Assembly (NCBI GenBank): GCA_024304885.1
Contig: JALJOM010000003.1
Span: 1,708,110 to 1,772,109, forward strand
DNA from: Beijerinckiaceae bacterium
Lineage (GTDB): Bacteria > Pseudomonadota > Alphaproteobacteria > Rhizobiales > Beijerinckiaceae
Direction of reading: 5' to 3'
DNA: 64,000 nucleotides
The position numbers and the translations under genes are program-made. Shown here in pieces: positions 27,058 through 36,722 of this stretch. The notes beneath the pieces are model-generated. The model worked only from the letters and a program-made list of their open reading frames with translations. It searched no databases and was not told the origin of the DNA. Positions within the stretch are counted from its first letter, which is position 1; the number at the start of each line of letters is the position of its first letter.

Positions 27058-28503
27058 CTACAGCACCCTGTCGTAAGCGTCGCGCTCGCAAGGGTCTGAT
27101 ATGGACGGAAGGAAGCGACGGCGGAGCGTTTCAGCACGATTTGGCGTCACACGAACAGTCATATGCACCGTTCCGTCCGGATTCGTCACCTTGCTCATGA
27201 CCTCGGTATTCGCATGGAGCCAGCTGAAGCCCGCGCCATTTGCGGGATCGAGCACGATTTCGAAGGGAATTTTGCCCGTTGCCAATCTGGCTTCGAGCGC
27301 CGAAAGCAGATCGTCGATCCCCTGCCCCGTCAGCGCCGAAACCAGGATTGGTCGCCCTCCGTCAGACTTGTTGCGTGCAAAAGTCTGAGCTCCGGCCAGG
27401 CAATCCTCGTCCACAAGGTCGGCCTTGTTCCAGACTTCGATGACACGCCCTTCACCGGGATCGATCCCGAGATCGGCGAGAACAGATTCGACGTCCCCGC
27501 GCTGAGCCTCCATGTCGGCATGTGACAAGTCCCGAACATGGAGGATGACATCAGCCTCCTGAACCTCCTCCAAGGTCGCGCGAAATGCCGAGACCAGCAT
27601 TGTCGGCAAGGCGGAGATGAAGCCGACGGTGTCGGAAAGGATGATATCGCTGCCATGCGGAAGAGCTACTCGACGCAAGGTCGGATCGAGCGTGGCAAAC
27701 AGCATGTCCGTCGCGACCACGTTGGACTGGGTCAAGCGATTGAAGAGGGTCGATTTTCCGGCGTTCGTATAGCCGACGAGCGCGACGACGGGAAATGGTA
27801 CGACGCGCCGGCTCTTCCGATGGAGGCCACGCGTCCGCTTGACCTTCTCGAGCTCGTGCTCGATCGAGCGCATGCGTTCGGCGATAAGGCGGCGGTCGGT
27901 CTCGATCTGGGATTCCCCTGGGCCCCCGAGAAAGCCAAACCCGCCGCGTTGGCGCTCGAGGTGCGTCCAGGACCGGACCAGACGAGACTTTTGATAAGCG
28001 AGATGAGCGAGCTCGACCTGAAGTGCGCCCTCTTTCGTCCTTGCCCTACGTCCGAATATTTCCAGGATCAGGCCGGTTCGGTCGACGACCTTGGCGGAGA
28101 AGGCTCTCTCGAGATTGCGCTGCTGCACCGGCGAGAGTGAGCAGTCCATGACGACGAGATCGATCTCGCCATCGGCGACGACGCGAGCGAGCTCGGTGAC
28201 CTTGCCCTTGCCGAGGTAGGTCGCGGGACGAACACGGGAAACACTTACCGATTCGGTGGCGATCACGTCGAGATCGATGGATTCAGCAAGACCCTTGGCT
28301 TCGGCGATCCGAGCATCTCGGGTTCGTTTCGGTTCCGTGCAACGTGCGCCGGAGCCATCGGGGTCCTGGCGGCGCATGCTGCTTTCGTCGAGGTAAGGCC
28401 CGACCAAAAGCGCTCGCGTTGCACGATCGTCCAAATGCGCCTTTGCCTCGGTCGAGTGCCATCCAGGGGTGCTTGCGCGAGGTTCGATGCTCATATCCGA
28501 CAA
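27058..28503 (-). CDS. hflX: GTPase HflX
   Basis: Ribosome-associated GTPase involved in recovery from stress. The 481-residue protein has the N-terminal HflX domain (YLGKGKVTEL), the glycine-rich linker FGFLGGPGESQIETDRR, and a G domain with G1 GYTNAGKSTLF, G3 SDTVGF and G4 NKAD. It lies 111 bases downstream of hfq on the same strand, the classic hfq-hflX arrangement. Confidence 0.95.
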   Translation of the reverse strand: MSDMSIEPRASTPGWHSTEAKAHLDDRATRALLVGPYLDESSMRRQDPDGSGARCTEPKRTRDARIAEAKGLAESIDLDVIATESVSVSRVRPATYLGKGKVTELARVVADGEIDLVVMDCSLSPVQQRNLERAFSAKVVDRTGLILEIFGRRARTKEGALQVELAHLAYQKSRLVRSWTHLERQRGGFGFLGGPGESQIETDRRLIAERMRSIEHELEKVKRTRGLHRKSRRVVPFPVVALVGYTNAGKSTLFNRLTQSNVVATDMLFATLDPTLRRVALPHGSDIILSDTVGFISALPTMLVSAFRATLEEVQEADVILHVRDLSHADMEAQRGDVESVLADLGIDPGEGRVIEVWNKADLVDEDCLAGAQTFARNKSDGGRPILVSALTGQGIDDLLSALEARLATGKIPFEIVLDPANGAGFSWLHANTEVMSKVTNPDGTVHMTVRVTPNRAETLRRRFLPSISDPCERDAYDRVL

Positions 28504-28614
28504 ATAGCTATTGACGACGTCATTTCGTAGAGGGCGTCCGTTCGATCGCGAGCTGCGGGCAACGACGCCCGCGCGATTCGGGTGCGCTCCGCGGCGCTCC
28601 CGGCTTCGAGTGGC

Positions 28615-28872
28615 TCAGGGACCGGAATGACCGCCGTCATCGCCGGGCTCGAACATCTGGATCGGCTGTCCCGGCATGATCGTCGAAATTGCGTGCTTGT
28701 AGACGAGCTGCGAATGCCCGTCCCTGCGCAGGAGAACACAGAAGTTGTCGAACCAGGTGACGACACCTTGTAATTTCACACCATTCACCAAGAAGATCGT
28801 GAGCGGAACCTTGTTCTTGCGAACGAAATTGAGAAAGGTGTCCTGAAGGTTCTGCGGGCGGTCTGCTGCCAT
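28615..28872 (-). CDS. hfq: RNA chaperone Hfq
   Basis: Sm-like hexameric RNA chaperone that pairs small RNAs with mRNAs. The 85-residue protein has the Sm1 motif ([19 protein letters not shown]) and the Sm2 motif ([11 protein letters not shown]), with the conserved N-terminal [10 protein letters not shown] short acidic-glycine tail follows. It is followed by hflX and preceded, across a 290-base gap, by a D-amino-acid aminotransferase gene, as in many rhizobia. Confidence 0.97.
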   Translation of the reverse strand: MAADRPQNLQDTFLNFVRKNKVPLTIFLVNGVKLQGVVTWFDNFCVLLRRDGHSQLVYKHAISTIMPGQPIQMFEPGDDGGHSGP

Positions 28873-29165
28873 CCTTGATTCCTATTATGTTCTTGACGCC
28901 GTGGCGAGCGCAAAATCTGCACCGAAGGTAGTCGAGCAGTTCTACATAAGCCTCTACCCTCGAAAAATGGCGCGGAACGATGAGGCCGGACCACCTTTCG
29001 AGACGATCGGAATGTCAGGTTCCTTCCGTCGTTCGGCCATGCCAGCCTCCTGACGAAAAGCTACCGCTCGTCATTAGAGCCGCAGAAACGGCAGCCTGCA
29101 AGCGTTACTTCTGTGCAGCTTGTACAGGACAGCGGTTTCGACGCTGGACGACCGTCTGCCCCGAC

Positions 29166-30026
29166 CTATTTCGTCCTCGCGGCGACGTCGTGGTACAGGG
29201 CGCGCAATTTCCGCGTGACGGGTCCGGGCCGGCCATCGCCGATCGGCTGATCGTCCAGGACGACGACCGGCGTGACCAACGTCGTTGCCCCCGTGATGAA
29301 GGCTTCGCCGGCGGAAAGTGCCTCTGCTCGGCTGAACTTTCGCTCCTCCAGCGCAAGCCCCAGGGAGCGGATGATGTCGATCAATGTCGTCCTGGTTATG
29401 CCGCGAAGGATCGAATGATCCAGGAAGCGGGTGACAATTGTGCCCGAGCGATCGACGATCCATGCATTCGACGCGGCACCTTCCGTGATCATTCCGTCCG
29501 AGTCGAGCAGCCAAGCTTCATACGCGCCCTTCTCCTTTGCCTCCTGGCGAGCGAGAACATTCGGGAGCAGCGAGATCGTCTTGATGTCTACCCGACGCCA
29601 GCGAATGTCCGGCATCGTCACGACCGCCACGCCCTTTTCGGCGACGCTCGCGCTTTTAGCCGGATCGACGGCATGGGCGGTCACGACCAGGCTCGGGGCC
29701 ACCTGCCCCTGAGGAAAAGTGTGCTCTCGCGGAGCGACACCGCGTGTTACTTGAAGGTAGACATATCCATTCGAAACCTTGTTGCGCTCGACCACCTCGC
29801 GCAGGACGATCCTCATCGCGCCGGCCGAAAGCGGACTTGCGATACGAAGCTCGGCCAACGAACGCGTCAACCGTTCCATGTGGCGCGCTTCGTCCACCAG
29901 CGCACCATGGAAGACCTCGCAGACCTCATACACGCCGTCGGCGAACTGATAGCCCCGATCGTCGATCGAGACCCGGGCATGGTCATGCGGGACGTACCGG
30001 CCATTGACGTAGGCAACCCGGCTCAT
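29166..30026 (-). CDS. D-amino-acid aminotransferase, class IV PLP enzyme
   Basis: Transaminase of the branched-chain/D-alanine group with the PLP lysine at Lys149 in VDIKTISLLPN, and the family motifs FADGVYEV near residue 28, EGAASNAWIV and LRGITR. Length 286 residues fits the D-amino-acid aminotransferase type. It would interconvert D-alanine and D-glutamate with 2-oxo acids for wall synthesis. Its position upstream of hfq is the usual rhizobial context. Confidence 0.9.
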   Translation of the reverse strand: MSRVAYVNGRYVPHDHARVSIDDRGYQFADGVYEVCEVFHGALVDEARHMERLTRSLAELRIASPLSAGAMRIVLREVVERNKVSNGYVYLQVTRGVAPREHTFPQGQVAPSLVVTAHAVDPAKSASVAEKGVAVVTMPDIRWRRVDIKTISLLPNVLARQEAKEKGAYEAWLLDSDGMITEGAASNAWIVDRSGTIVTRFLDHSILRGITRTTLIDIIRSLGLALEERKFSRAEALSAGEAFITGATTLVTPVVVLDDQPIGDGRPGPVTRKLRALYHDVAARTK

Positions 30027-30264
30027 GCGCTCTCTTTGGATGTCGAATGGAACATGGGGTGGTACGGCTCGAAGCCGCGCCTGTGCACGATGCGTGCGGT
30101 GACCTCAGCGGACGGCATCACCGTCATGGCCTCCGCGACTGAAACCGTCAAGCGGTCTCGAACCGAGCGCGTGCCCTGCACGTTCGCCAGCCGGAAGCAT
30201 GTCTCGTGATTCGCGGAATCACGCCGATGCGGACTTCGCGGCAGCCGGAAACCAAAAGGTGAGC

Positions 30265-31356
30265 CTATTCGATGAAAATCTTCGGGGCGACGCGAGCGCG
30301 CCCTTTTTCGAGGCGTGCCTTAACCTGTGCTGCTATGTCCTTGTAAATGATAGAGTGGGCGGCCGCGGGGTCTATCGCGACGACTGGTTTCCCCGCATCG
30401 GACGTCTCGCGAATTCCAATGTCGAGGGGCACCTCTCCGAGAAACGGAACGCCGTATCTCTCGGCCTCGTGGCGCGCCCCGCCGTGAGCGAAGATATCCG
30501 ACCGCCCGCCGCAGTGAGGACACAAGAAATAGCTCATGTTCTCGATGATCCCGAGCACCGGCACGTCGACCTTGTTGAACATCGCGATGCCGCGCCGCGC
30601 ATCGATCAAGGCGAGATCCTGTGGTGTCGAGACGACGACTGCACCGGCGAGCGGAACATTCTGCGCGAGCGTCAGCTGCGCGTCGCCGGTGCCCGGAGGC
30701 ATGTCGACGACGAGACAGTCGAGCTCGCCCCAGGTGACATCGCGGAGAAGCTGCTGGATCGCAGCCATGACCATGGGGCCGCGCCAGATCATCGGGTCTT
30801 CCTCCTCGACGAGGAAGCCGATCGACATGGCCTTGATCCCGAAGGCCTCGATTGCCCGCATATGGCGTCCCTCCGCCTCGGGCTTCGACCGGATTCCGAG
30901 GAGGCGCGGAAGCGACGGCCCATAGATATCGGCATCGAGGATGCCGACACGCCAGCCTTGCGCGGCGAGCGCGAGCGACAGGTTCACGCAGGTTGTCGAT
31001 TTACCGACTCCACCCTTTCCCGAGGCCACGGCGATGATGTTGGCGATGCCCGGAATCGCGAGGCCGCGAGGCGCCGCAGGTCTCGGAGCGGCCGGCGGCG
31101 GCACTGGAGCGGCCTCCTTCTCCGCCGTCAGGCTGACGAGCGCGGTGGCAACACCCAATTTCTTCACCGCCGCCTCGGCCGCGACGCGCATAGGCTCCAG
31201 AGCGGTGGATTGCTTCGGATCGATTGCAATCGAGAGATAGACCTTGTCGTCCTTGATGGAGAGCCCCGCGACCGCTCCCGACTGCGGCAGCGGCGTCTTG
31301 CCGTCCGGTCCAGGCACACCTTGAAGCGCGGCGAGAACGTCTTGATTGCTGACCAT
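30265..31356 (-). CDS. Mrp/ApbC-family iron-sulfur cluster carrier ATPase
   Basis: P-loop ATPase predicted to carry and deliver iron-sulfur clusters. A DUF59/MIP18-like N-terminal domain (residues 5-80) is followed by a proline-rich linker and the ATPase domain with the deviant Walker A SGKGGVGKST near 112-121, the VVDMPPGTGD motif, and the cluster-binding CPHC motif near the C-terminal part. ATG 31356 (363 residues) was chosen; an in-frame ATG at 31395 would add 13 residues. Confidence 0.93.
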   Translation of the reverse strand: MVSNQDVLAALQGVPGPDGKTPLPQSGAVAGLSIKDDKVYLSIAIDPKQSTALEPMRVAAEAAVKKLGVATALVSLTAEKEAAPVPPPAAPRPAAPRGLAIPGIANIIAVASGKGGVGKSTTCVNLSLALAAQGWRVGILDADIYGPSLPRLLGIRSKPEAEGRHMRAIEAFGIKAMSIGFLVEEEDPMIWRGPMVMAAIQQLLRDVTWGELDCLVVDMPPGTGDAQLTLAQNVPLAGAVVVSTPQDLALIDARRGIAMFNKVDVPVLGIIENMSYFLCPHCGGRSDIFAHGGARHEAERYGVPFLGEVPLDIGIRETSDAGKPVVAIDPAAAHSIIYKDIAAQVKARLEKGRARVAPKIFIE

Positions 31357-31610
31357 TCGGGTCCTGGCTCCAGTCCCGGAGGAATCCGCGGTCATATAGG
31401 CCCGGGCACCGACCGGTTCAATTGCACGTGTCGCTCGTCCGAGTCGAATAGCAAGACGTGAGCCAGGGATCGGGACGAGTTGACCGGGCGTTTGCCTGCG
31501 CGTGAGAATTCGGCATAGTAGCGCCCTAGCTCGCTTCGCCGCCGATTCATTCCAGGTGTTGCTTCGGCTAGGATCCGGTACCCCTCCCAATATCCCGCCA
31601 TGGCTCCCGT

Positions 31611-32450
31611 ATGGCTCGTGATCAGGCGAACACCTCGAGTGATGTCGGCTCCACGTTGCCTCGGTGCGGCTGGATCCTGCTCGTAGCCCTTGCTGCGTTG
31701 CTCGCCTTGCCGGCTTCGATGCGAGCCGGAGCACCGGACGCCGAGCTCCCTCTCGTGATCCGGATCGCGAGCGAAGGCGCTCGCCCACCGTACAATTATC
31801 TCGAAGGGACCGAGCTCGCCGGCTTCGAGATCGAGCTCGGGCACGCACTCTGCCTGCGCATGAAGGCCACCTGTAGCTTCGTCACGCAAGATTGGGACAA
31901 TCTCGTGCCCGGTCTGATCGAGCGCCGCTACGATGCGATCATGGCGGCGATGGAGATCACCGACGAGGCGCGAGCGAAGGTCGCCTTCAGTACGCCATAC
32001 GTCATGATGCCATCGGCCTTCATGGCGGCCAAGGACACGGAGATTACGGGCACGACGCCGTCTGCTTTGGCGGGCAAGCGCATCGGCGTCGAATCGGAGA
32101 GCGCGCAAGACTCGTATGCGAAAGAGGTTTTCAGGCTTTCGGAGATCGTCCCATATGGCAACCTCGAGGCGGCTATCCTCGACCTCGCCGAGGGGCGCGT
32201 CGACCTCGTCCTCGCCGCCAAGGACTCCTTGGCCGACTTCACGAGGACCCGTAGGGAAGCCCGGTGCTGTTCCCTGGTCGGAGACGTTCCGCACGATCCG
32301 GCCTATTTCGGCGATGGCATCGGCATCGCTGTGCGCCGCGACGACACGAAGCTCTTGCAGCTCTTCGACCGAGCCTTGGCGGACCTGCGCGCCGACGGGA
32401 CCTTCACGCGAATCAGGGCAAGATATTTCGATTTCGAGATCGACCGATAG
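31611..32450 (+). CDS. Periplasmic amino-acid-type substrate-binding protein
   Basis: Extracellular solute-binding protein family 3, 279 residues. A signal peptide (hydrophobic LLVALAALLALP) is followed by the type II binding fold with RPPYNYLEGTELAGFEIEL and MAAMEITDEARAKVAFSTPY, the typical ligand-binding segments of ArgT/HisJ-like proteins. No permease or ATPase gene is adjacent, so it is an orphan binding protein; it may serve a distant transporter or act as a sensor. Ligand unknown. Confidence 0.9.
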   Translation: MARDQANTSSDVGSTLPRCGWILLVALAALLALPASMRAGAPDAELPLVIRIASEGARPPYNYLEGTELAGFEIELGHALCLRMKATCSFVTQDWDNLVPGLIERRYDAIMAAMEITDEARAKVAFSTPYVMMPSAFMAAKDTEITGTTPSALAGKRIGVESESAQDSYAKEVFRLSEIVPYGNLEAAILDLAEGRVDLVLAAKDSLADFTRTRREARCCSLVGDVPHDPAYFGDGIGIAVRRDDTKLLQLFDRALADLRADGTFTRIRARYFDFEIDR

Positions 32451-32503
32451 CAGGCTGACATGCCGGCTGTGCACGGTTCGCCGCCGCGGGAAGGACATGA
32501 CCT

Positions 32504-33373
32504 ATGGCTAAGATCGCGTTCTTGGGGCTCGGGGTGATGGGCTTTCCCATGGCGGGTCATCTTCAGACGAAGGGCCATGCCGTCACGGTCTTCAATCGGA
32601 CGTCGGAGAAGGCGGAGAAATGGGTCGCCGCATTCGGCGGGACTGCGGCGCCGACCCCGCGTCTCGCTGCTGCCGGCCAGGACCTCGTTTTTACCTGCGT
32701 CGGCAACGACGACGACTTGCGGTCGGTGATTCTCGGACCGGAAGGTGCGCTCGCGGGGGTCGAGAAGGGTGCGGTCCTCGTCGACCACACCACCGCTTCG
32801 GCACATGTCGCCCGCGAGCTTCACGAGATTGCAAAAGATCGAGGCGTAGGCTTCGTCGATGCGCCGGTATCCGGCGGTCAAGCGGGCGCGGAAAACGGCG
32901 TGCTCACCGTCATGTGCGGCGGCGACCCGGGAGATTTTGCGCGCGCCGAATCGACGATCGCGGCCTACGCGAAGGCATGCCGGCTCATGGGACCGTCCGG
33001 ATCAGGCCAGCTCACCAAGATGGTCAACCAGATCTGCATCGCGGGTCTGGTGCAAGGGCTCTCCGAAGGGCTCCATTTCGCCGAGCGAGCCGGGCTCGAT
33101 CCGAGCGCAGTCGTCGAGGTCATCTCCAAAGGGGCCGCGCAGTCCTGGCAGATGGACAATCGTTCGAAGACCATGATCGCCGGAGAATTCGATTTCGGTT
33201 TCGCGGTGAACTGGATGCGCAAGGACCTCGCGATATGCCTCGACGAGGCGCGCCGCAACGAAGCGACCCTCCCCGTCGCCGCGCTGGTCGATCAGTTCTA
33301 TGCGGAGGTTCAAGCGCTCGGCGGTGGACGCTGGGACACGTCGAGCCTCATCGCGCGGCTCACACGCAGGTGA
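32504..33373 (+). CDS. NAD(P)-dependent beta-hydroxyacid dehydrogenase-like oxidoreductase
   Basis: A 289-residue member of the 3-hydroxyisobutyrate/tartronate semialdehyde reductase superfamily. The Rossmann motif [13 protein letters not shown] is at residues 7-19, the substrate block [14 protein letters not shown] near 120, and the catalytic Lys is expected in GQLTKMVNQ. Substrate cannot be fixed; in methylotrophs such enzymes can act on glyoxylate or tartronate semialdehyde. A GGAAGG ribosome binding site precedes ATG 32504. Its 3' end overlaps the 3' end of queA on the other strand by 14 bases. Confidence 0.9.
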   Translation: MAKIAFLGLGVMGFPMAGHLQTKGHAVTVFNRTSEKAEKWVAAFGGTAAPTPRLAAAGQDLVFTCVGNDDDLRSVILGPEGALAGVEKGAVLVDHTTASAHVARELHEIAKDRGVGFVDAPVSGGQAGAENGVLTVMCGGDPGDFARAESTIAAYAKACRLMGPSGSGQLTKMVNQICIAGLVQGLSEGLHFAERAGLDPSAVVEVISKGAAQSWQMDNRSKTMIAGEFDFGFAVNWMRKDLAICLDEARRNEATLPVAALVDQFYAEVQALGGGRWDTSSLIARLTRR

Positions 33374-34484
33374 CGAAGGGCCCCTCGCCTTCTCGAGTGA
33401 TCGGCTCCGCCGCGGGAAACAAGAGGCATGCGTCGCCGTAGCTGTAGAACCGGTAGCCGTGATCGATCGCATGAGCATAGGCGGCCTTCATGCAGTCGAG
33501 CCCGCTGAACGCCGCGACGAGCATGAACAACGTCGAGCGCGGCAAATGAAAGTTGGTCAGCAGAACATCGACGGCTCTGAACTCGTAGCCCGGTGTAATG
33601 AAGATCGACGTCTCTTCGGCGAAGGGAGCAAGGGTCCCGTCCGGCTGTGCCGCGGACTCGAGCAAACGTAAGCTGGTCGTCCCGATCGCGACGATGCGTC
33701 CTCCCTTGGCGCGCGCCGCATTGAGGGCCTCGGCCGTTGTTCTTGTGACCTCGCCCCATTCAGAGTGCATCTCGTGTCCGGATGTATCCTCCGCCTTCAC
33801 GGGAAGGAAGGTCCCTGCCCCGACGTGAAGGGTCACCCGCTGTAACGCGACGCCCCTCGCCTGGAGTGCCGCGACGAGATCCGGCGTGAAATGAAGGCTT
33901 GCGGTCGGTGCCGCGACTGCGCCCGGTATCGTGGCGAACATAGTCTGATAATCGCGACAATCCGCTTCGTCGGTGGGACGCTTGCCCGCGATATAAGGCG
34001 GCAATGGCATTTTCCCGATACGCTCGATCGCGCGGTCGAGCGCATCGCCCGCTAGGGCGAAGTGCAGGACAACCTCGCCGTCCGTACCTTTTTCCAGGAC
34101 CTTTGCGGCGACACTTTCGCTCGCCCCCGGGCCATTGCTTGCCGCGAAATGAAGTGTTTCGCCGCCCTTCAGCCTCTTGGCCGGCCGGGCGAAGGCGCGC
34201 CAGACCGAGACGCCTTCGCGTCGGTGCAAAGTGACCTCGACCCTCGCAGTCGTCTCACCTCGCGTCCGATATCCTTCGAGGCGGGCGGGTATGACCCTGG
34301 TCTCGTTGACCACGAGCACATCGCCCGGTCGCAACAGGCCGGGCAGGTCCGAAACTCTTCGGTCGTCGAGCTTCGGCGACACATTCGGATGCACGACGAG
34401 AAGCCGTGCCGAATCCCTCGGCTCGGCGGGCCGCAGTGCTATGAGGTCCTGCGGCAGGTCGAAGTCGAAGAGATCGACACGCAT
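33360..34484 (-). CDS. queA: S-adenosylmethionine:tRNA ribosyltransferase-isomerase
   Basis: Transfers and isomerises the ribosyl part of SAM onto preQ1 at tRNA position 34 in queuosine synthesis. The 374-residue protein begins [19 protein letters not shown] and contains [21 protein letters not shown] and [14 protein letters not shown], all diagnostic. The ATG at 34484 was chosen over an upstream in-frame start for this reason. It is the last gene here of the coaD-cyclophilin-cyclophilin-queA block; tgt, often next, is not seen. Confidence 0.96.
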   Translation of the reverse strand: MRVDLFDFDLPQDLIALRPAEPRDSARLLVVHPNVSPKLDDRRVSDLPGLLRPGDVLVVNETRVIPARLEGYRTRGETTARVEVTLHRREGVSVWRAFARPAKRLKGGETLHFAASNGPGASESVAAKVLEKGTDGEVVLHFALAGDALDRAIERIGKMPLPPYIAGKRPTDEADCRDYQTMFATIPGAVAAPTASLHFTPDLVAALQARGVALQRVTLHVGAGTFLPVKAEDTSGHEMHSEWGEVTRTTAEALNAARAKGGRIVAIGTTSLRLLESAAQPDGTLAPFAEETSIFITPGYEFRAVDVLLTNFHLPRSTLFMLVAAFSGLDCMKAAYAHAIDHGYRFYSYGDACLLFPAAEPITREGEGPFVTCV

Positions 34485-34532
34485 AGGCCGGTCCTCGCGG
34501 ACCACGACCATGAATACCGAATCGGGGTGACC

Positions 34533-34988
34533 TCAGCTCACGGTCGCGGCGATGATCTTGTCCGGATCGCGTACCGGTTCTCCGCGCTTGATCTTGTCGA
34601 CATTCTCCATGCCGGAGATCACCTTGCCCCAGACCGTATAGTTGCGATCGAGGAAGCGGGCGTCCGCAAAGCAGATGAAGAATTGCGAATTGGCGGAATT
34701 CGGATCCTGCGCCCGCGCCATGGAGCAGGTTCCGCGGACATGCGGCTCGGCATTGAACTCGGCCTTCAGGTTCGGATACTTGGATCCGCCCGTGCCTGTG
34801 CCATGCGGGCAGCCGGTCTGTGCCATGAAGCCGTCGATCACGCGATGGAACACGATTCCATCGTAGAATTTCTCGCCGACGAGCTTCTTGATGTGTTCCA
34901 CATGACCGGGGGCGAGATCCGGCCGCATCTCGATCACGACCGTGCCTTGGGTCGTTTCCAATGTGAGAGTGTTACCGGCCTCCGGCAT
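34533..34988 (-). CDS. Cyclophilin-type peptidyl-prolyl isomerase, cytoplasmic
   Basis: Catalyses proline isomerisation during protein folding. The 151-residue protein lacks a signal peptide and has the cyclophilin core FYDGIVFHRVIDGFMAQ, GTGTGG and NSQFFICFAD. ATG 34986-34988 follows AGGAG. A second cyclophilin gene with a signal peptide lies 2.9 kb upstream at 37864; in related genomes the two are adjacent, but here two LuxR-type genes separate them. Confidence 0.95.
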   Translation of the reverse strand: MPEAGNTLTLETTQGTVVIEMRPDLAPGHVEHIKKLVGEKFYDGIVFHRVIDGFMAQTGCPHGTGTGGSKYPNLKAEFNAEPHVRGTCSMARAQDPNSANSQFFICFADARFLDRNYTVWGKVISGMENVDKIKRGEPVRDPDKIIAATVS

Positions 34989-35403
34989 GCCGAGCTCCTG
35001 TTTGCGGGGAATTCGGCCAGCTGCATAACCGATGCGAGAGGCGAGGTAAACCGGGACGGCGATTCGTCGTTCGTTCGCGGAAAGATATCCTTGCGCATCT
35101 GCTGGCGAATGCGCAAGGATGAGAGCTAAGGTGTTCGTCAAGGCTAAATTTGATATCGGGCGTTCGGCGCCAGCACCCGGAACATACGAACTCATGACTT
35201 GTTGCGTGCCCGGAGGGCCTCCCTCCCTCGACGTGGCGGTTGGAAAACCCCTCCCTCGACGGCTCCATATGAAAACCCAAGTCCGAAACATCCCGACCAT
35301 GCCAGCCTGCTTTCGGGGACGCATCTCCCAAATTGGGTATGCACGCATGCGAAATGCAGTGGGAGCGGCGCAACTCCGCTCGTTGCTCCCTGGGTAGGGG
35401 CAC
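34989..35403. other. Intergenic region between cyclophilin and LuxR gene
   Basis: No gene supported. Contains a direct repeat of CCTCCCTCGACG-like sequence (about 35218-35228 and 35251-35261) in a pyrimidine-rich stretch, and should hold the promoters of the divergent cyclophilin and LuxR-type genes. Confidence 0.45.
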
Positions 35404-36522
35404 ATGCGAACTCTCGACGAGATAGCTGTCGCAGGCCTGATCGAAGGGTTTTACGAGGCCGCCATTCGCCCGGAGCTCTGGCGGCATTTCCTCGCCGAGA
35501 TGGCAACCACCTTCGGGGCCGAAGGCTGTGGCATGACTCCGGGACCCGGATCGCCCCTGCAACCGGTTTGCTCCCCTTCCATGGACGAAGCCTGCGAGTT
35601 CGGGCTGAAAGGTGGCTGGTACGAGCACAATCCCCGGATGACCCGCGGCGTTAAGCTCTTTTACGCGTCATGCGATGTCGTGACGGAGGCAATGCTTTTC
35701 ACGCCGTGGGAGCTCGAGCACCTCCCGTTCCATGGCGAATACGTCAATCGCTTCGACCTTCGTCATTTCGCGGGCATGGTCGTTTCGGGCAATGCCGCGA
35801 CCGGCCTCGCCTTTTCGCTCGAACGCGTCGCGAGCCAAGGCCCGTTCGCGGAAGCGGAGCTCGACGGGCTACGGAGGCTCGTTCCGCATATCCAAGCTGC
35901 CGGCCGCTTGGCGCTCAAGCTGGCCAATTCCCGCCAGGAGGGCGCGCTCGACGCTTTCGCGGCCTTCGATTGCGGTGCCTTGCTGCTGGATTGGCGGGGG
36001 CGGGTCACGCGCGTGAACGCCAAGGCCGAAACCTTGATGGGACCTTGGCTCAACATCCGAGGCGGCGTCCTCTCCGCCAGCGACCGAGAATGCGATGCCA
36101 CTCTGCAGCGAATGATCGGCGCCATTACGTCCCAGTGGTCCCTCCAGGGTTCCGAAATCGTGGACCTCGTCGCGGTTCCCCGCCCGCCCGCTCGCCCCCT
36201 CGTCATGCACGGCGCACCGCTGGCCCGGTCCGCCACCGACCTGTTCCAGCAGGCAAAAGCCGTGATCTGGATCGTCGATCCCTACGCCAACCCGCTGCCC
36301 TGGGAACCGGTGCTACGCCAGGCGTTCGGCTGCACCAAGGCCGAGGCCGCGGTCGCGGTCGCCTTGGCCCAGGGCCGTGACATCGACGAGATCGCGCACA
36401 TGCGTGGGGTGAGTCTCGGAACGATCCGAGCGCAGATCAAAGGCATCTTCGCAAAGACCAACACGCGGCGGCAGGCCGAGCTCGTCGCACTTTTGCTTCG
36501 CTTCGCGCCATTTCCGAAATGA
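35404..36522 (+). CDS. LuxR-type helix-turn-helix regulator, copy 1
   Basis: A 372-residue protein with a long N-terminal region of unknown ligand and a C-terminal LuxR-like helix-turn-helix (residues about 315-368: AVALAQGRDIDEIAHMRGVS then LGTIRAQIKGIFAKTNTRRQ). No receiver domain or autoinducer-binding signature is visible. It is a paralogue of the next gene: both start with a short lead into AGLI, FYEAA and RPELWR. ATG 35404 follows TAGGGG. The target genes are unknown. Confidence 0.85.
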   Translation: MRTLDEIAVAGLIEGFYEAAIRPELWRHFLAEMATTFGAEGCGMTPGPGSPLQPVCSPSMDEACEFGLKGGWYEHNPRMTRGVKLFYASCDVVTEAMLFTPWELEHLPFHGEYVNRFDLRHFAGMVVSGNAATGLAFSLERVASQGPFAEAELDGLRRLVPHIQAAGRLALKLANSRQEGALDAFAAFDCGALLLDWRGRVTRVNAKAETLMGPWLNIRGGVLSASDRECDATLQRMIGAITSQWSLQGSEIVDLVAVPRPPARPLVMHGAPLARSATDLFQQAKAVIWIVDPYANPLPWEPVLRQAFGCTKAEAAVAVALAQGRDIDEIAHMRGVSLGTIRAQIKGIFAKTNTRRQAELVALLLRFAPFPK

Positions 36523-36564
36523 TGGCGGGGGTCGAAGGCGCCCCCGTTTCGACTCACGCCAACG

Positions 36565-36680
36565 CTAGAGCGGGATGAGGAAAAGTGTACGGCGGTTTTC
36601 CGCCCGTATCCCGCTCTAGACTTTTGGAATCGATCACGTGTCATGACTTTGGATCGACTCGATCCAAAGTCATCGTGATC
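36565..36680. repeat. Dispersed intergenic repeat, family I, copy A (inverted)
   Basis: Two adjacent palindromes: CTAGAGCGGGAT ... ATCCCGCTCTAG (36565-36619) and GATCACG ... CGTGATC (36632-36680) with inner arms ATGACTTTGGATCGA and TCGATCCAAAGTCAT. Reverse complement matches copies B (49359-49478) and C (60472-60622) in block order, so this copy is in opposite orientation. Confidence 0.8.
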
Positions 36681-36722
36681 AAGCCGGGAGACAGACCGAA
36701 CCTCTAACTCGTGGCCGGACCG

